A stretch of 64,000 nt of DNA, taken from contig WPIO01000057.1 in NCBI GenBank assembly GCA_009760855.2, positions 2,537,001 to 2,601,000 of the forward strand, read 5' to 3'. A program made the translations under genes and the position numbers. The notes below the pieces were generated by a model, which did no database searches, was not told where the DNA came from, and was given only the letters and a program-made list of their open reading frames with translations. Origin of the DNA: Cristatella mucedo (taxonomy: Eukaryota > Bryozoa > Phylactolaemata > Cristatellidae). Shown piece after piece: positions 62,735-64,000 of this stretch (position 1 is the stretch's first letter; each line of letters begins with the position of its first letter).

Positions 62735-63695
62735 AGCATCGCACACTCACAGCCTAAGCGGCATTCGGTATGCATTCGGTATGCATTCGGTAGCCAGAAG
62801 ATTTAACCTCACGCAACAAAGAGAAAGTGGAAGCATAGCAGAGTCAGGAGGACGAAGTTGAGGTAGAAAGTAGTGAGAAAGAGATGCAGCTGAGGGCGGC
62901 TGGAAAGGATGTGATGCCATAGTCGGAAGCAGGAAAGTCGTTGTGGACGTGCAAGAATCGTGGAAACAAATTCCACGGTCTAGGACCTGCAAAGCAAAGC
63001 TTCTGTGGCCAACGGTCTTTAAGCTGAGGAATGGAACAGCTAATTTATCGTACATACAGTACCTGAGGGCACGAGGAGGCAGAAAGTGTTGCAGCAGTTC
63101 AGCTGGTATGGAGGAGCCAAGTTGGCGGACTTGTGGGTGAGCGTAAGAACTCTGCTGCGTATCCGTTGCTCGACCGGCAACCATCCTAGCTCTTTTAGCA
63201 AAGGAGACACATTGTCAAACCTCTGGGATTTGCAAGCTAGCCCGGCAGCTACATTCATAGCCAGCTGCAGTGGTCTAGTTGCCTTTTAGGTAGCCCAGCG
63301 AAAAGGGAATTACAATAATCAAGCCGGGGCAGAATTATTGAGCTAGTTAAATTTTTGCACGCCATCGTGGATGACAGCTCCCTATCTTAGATAGGGATTG
63401 GACGTGATGGTAAGCTGCAGAAGCAGTCTTCTGAATGAAGCTTTTAAAATTTCGGCAGCTGTTGAAAACGACACCTAAATTCCGAGGACGTAGTGATGAT
63501 CGCACAACTGCAACACCTATTAGAAGAGCAAAGCCTTCTAATCTAGCCCTAAGCCTAATGTGCCCTGTGAGCAGCAATTCAGCTGTACCGTCATCTAGTT
63601 TCAAGAATATTTCCGTCATTCAAGACCCAATGTCGGCAAGGAAAGCATTAAGTTTATCAGTTGCTCCAGCGAACTCCTGCTGTTTGAATGACCAA
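62735..63695 (-). mobile_element. Second LINE-B copy, 5'-truncated, head-to-tail
   Basis: It starts at GCACACTCACAGCCTAAGCG with a duplicated GGTATGCATTC unit (62766-62790). Coding includes KELGWLPVEQRIRSRVLTLT, NFKSFIQKTASAAYHHVQSL and KLDDGTAELLLTGH in separate frames. The extreme 3' tail is missing. Confidence 0.85.
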
Positions 63696-63699
63696 TACG

Positions 63700-64000
63700 G
63701 CTGCATATCGTCAATTTTCGCCAATTTTGAGCGTTATATTTTCAACTTTCTATATTGCTTTTGGCTTACCAACAACTATAAGTTGGTTCTATTGTCGTTT
63801 TATTCCAGAAGGTTTGCTGCCATCCATATGCCGATATCAGCAATACACGCAGCAAGGGAGTTGAAAGATTTCGTTGAGGTGGAGTGCTGGAAGAGAGCAA
63901 AACAAAGGTGCAATTCAATGTCGTCCACGTAGAAGTGAAAGCCTAGATTGTCCTTGGCGATGGCACCGTGAAGGGGGAGAAAATAAAATGTAATCATCAT
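63700..64000 (-). mobile_element. LINE-A RT fragment, runs off window
   Basis: The minus frame 63800-64000 reads PLHGAIAKDNLGFHFYVDDI then ELHLCFALFQHSTSTKSFNS and LAACIADIGIWMAANLLE. The catalytic motif is YVDD. It matches 16800-16990 of the LINE-A copy. It continues to the right of the window. Confidence 0.85.

Overview
The window is nuclear DNA from a multicellular animal. Exons are separated by introns of 0.13 to 4 kb with GT..AG borders and consistent phase, most of the non-coding DNA is made of degenerate non-LTR retrotransposons (LINEs) and tRNA-derived SINEs, and microsatellites are abundant. Nothing is bacterial: there are no operons, Shine-Dalgarno sites or dense ORFs. I cannot name the species; the repeat content suits an invertebrate, but that is inference. 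GC content is mosaic. Real exons and several CpG-rich islands (about 26.8-28.1, 31.7-33.2, 45.8-47.1 and 57.0-57.8 kb) sit in AT-richer repeat-laden DNA.

Two protein-coding genes can be assembled, both on the minus strand. Gene 1 (14817 down to position 1, open at both ends) has five exons whose phases all join. It encodes a low-complexity coiled-coil protein with features of the CCDC66 (and related CSPP1) centrosome/microtubule family: a 'TQAQLARILATIG' motif, two short 'KRQQW/KKLQW' helices and a 'YNPWGRPGPG' motif. Gene 2 (56425 down to 49492) has five visible exons that join in frame into 428 residues of an arrestin-domain protein (alpha-arrestin/ARRDC type), lacking only its initiator exon. 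Its stop codon lies a few bases from the 5'-truncated end of a LINE copy, so its 3' UTR must be LINE-derived.

The rest is a layered retroelement landscape. LINE-A (ATT-repeat tail) and LINE-B (TACAT/ATTAC-like tail) are two CR1/L2-like families present as many 5'-truncated, mutated copies. SINE-A and SINE-B are tRNA-headed families with recognisable A and B boxes. The 3' tail of SINE-A resembles the 3' end of LINE-A, which suggests SINE-A is mobilised by the LINE-A machinery. At least eight insertions of one family inside another can be read directly and give relative ages. Traces of a Tc1/mariner-like DNA transposon and of other reverse transcriptases are also present.

Layout: 1-14.8 kb gene 1 with repeat-filled introns; 14.8-26.5 kb repeats, including the longest LINE-A RT copy (16.1-17.8 kb); 26.8-28.1 and 31.7-33.2 kb GC islands without a recognisable gene; 28.2-45.3 kb repeats, a 78-bp tandem repeat, a dispersed repeat pair and a TATA box followed by a 30-bp perfect palindrome; 45.9-46.7 kb a GC-rich 250-codon ORF (possible first exon); 48.3-56.4 kb gene 2; 57.0-57.8 kb a GC island with a YY1-type motif, the best candidate for the gene 2 promoter region; 60.0-64.0 kb a run of LINE-A and LINE-B copies all on the minus strand. 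The two genes do not obviously work together.
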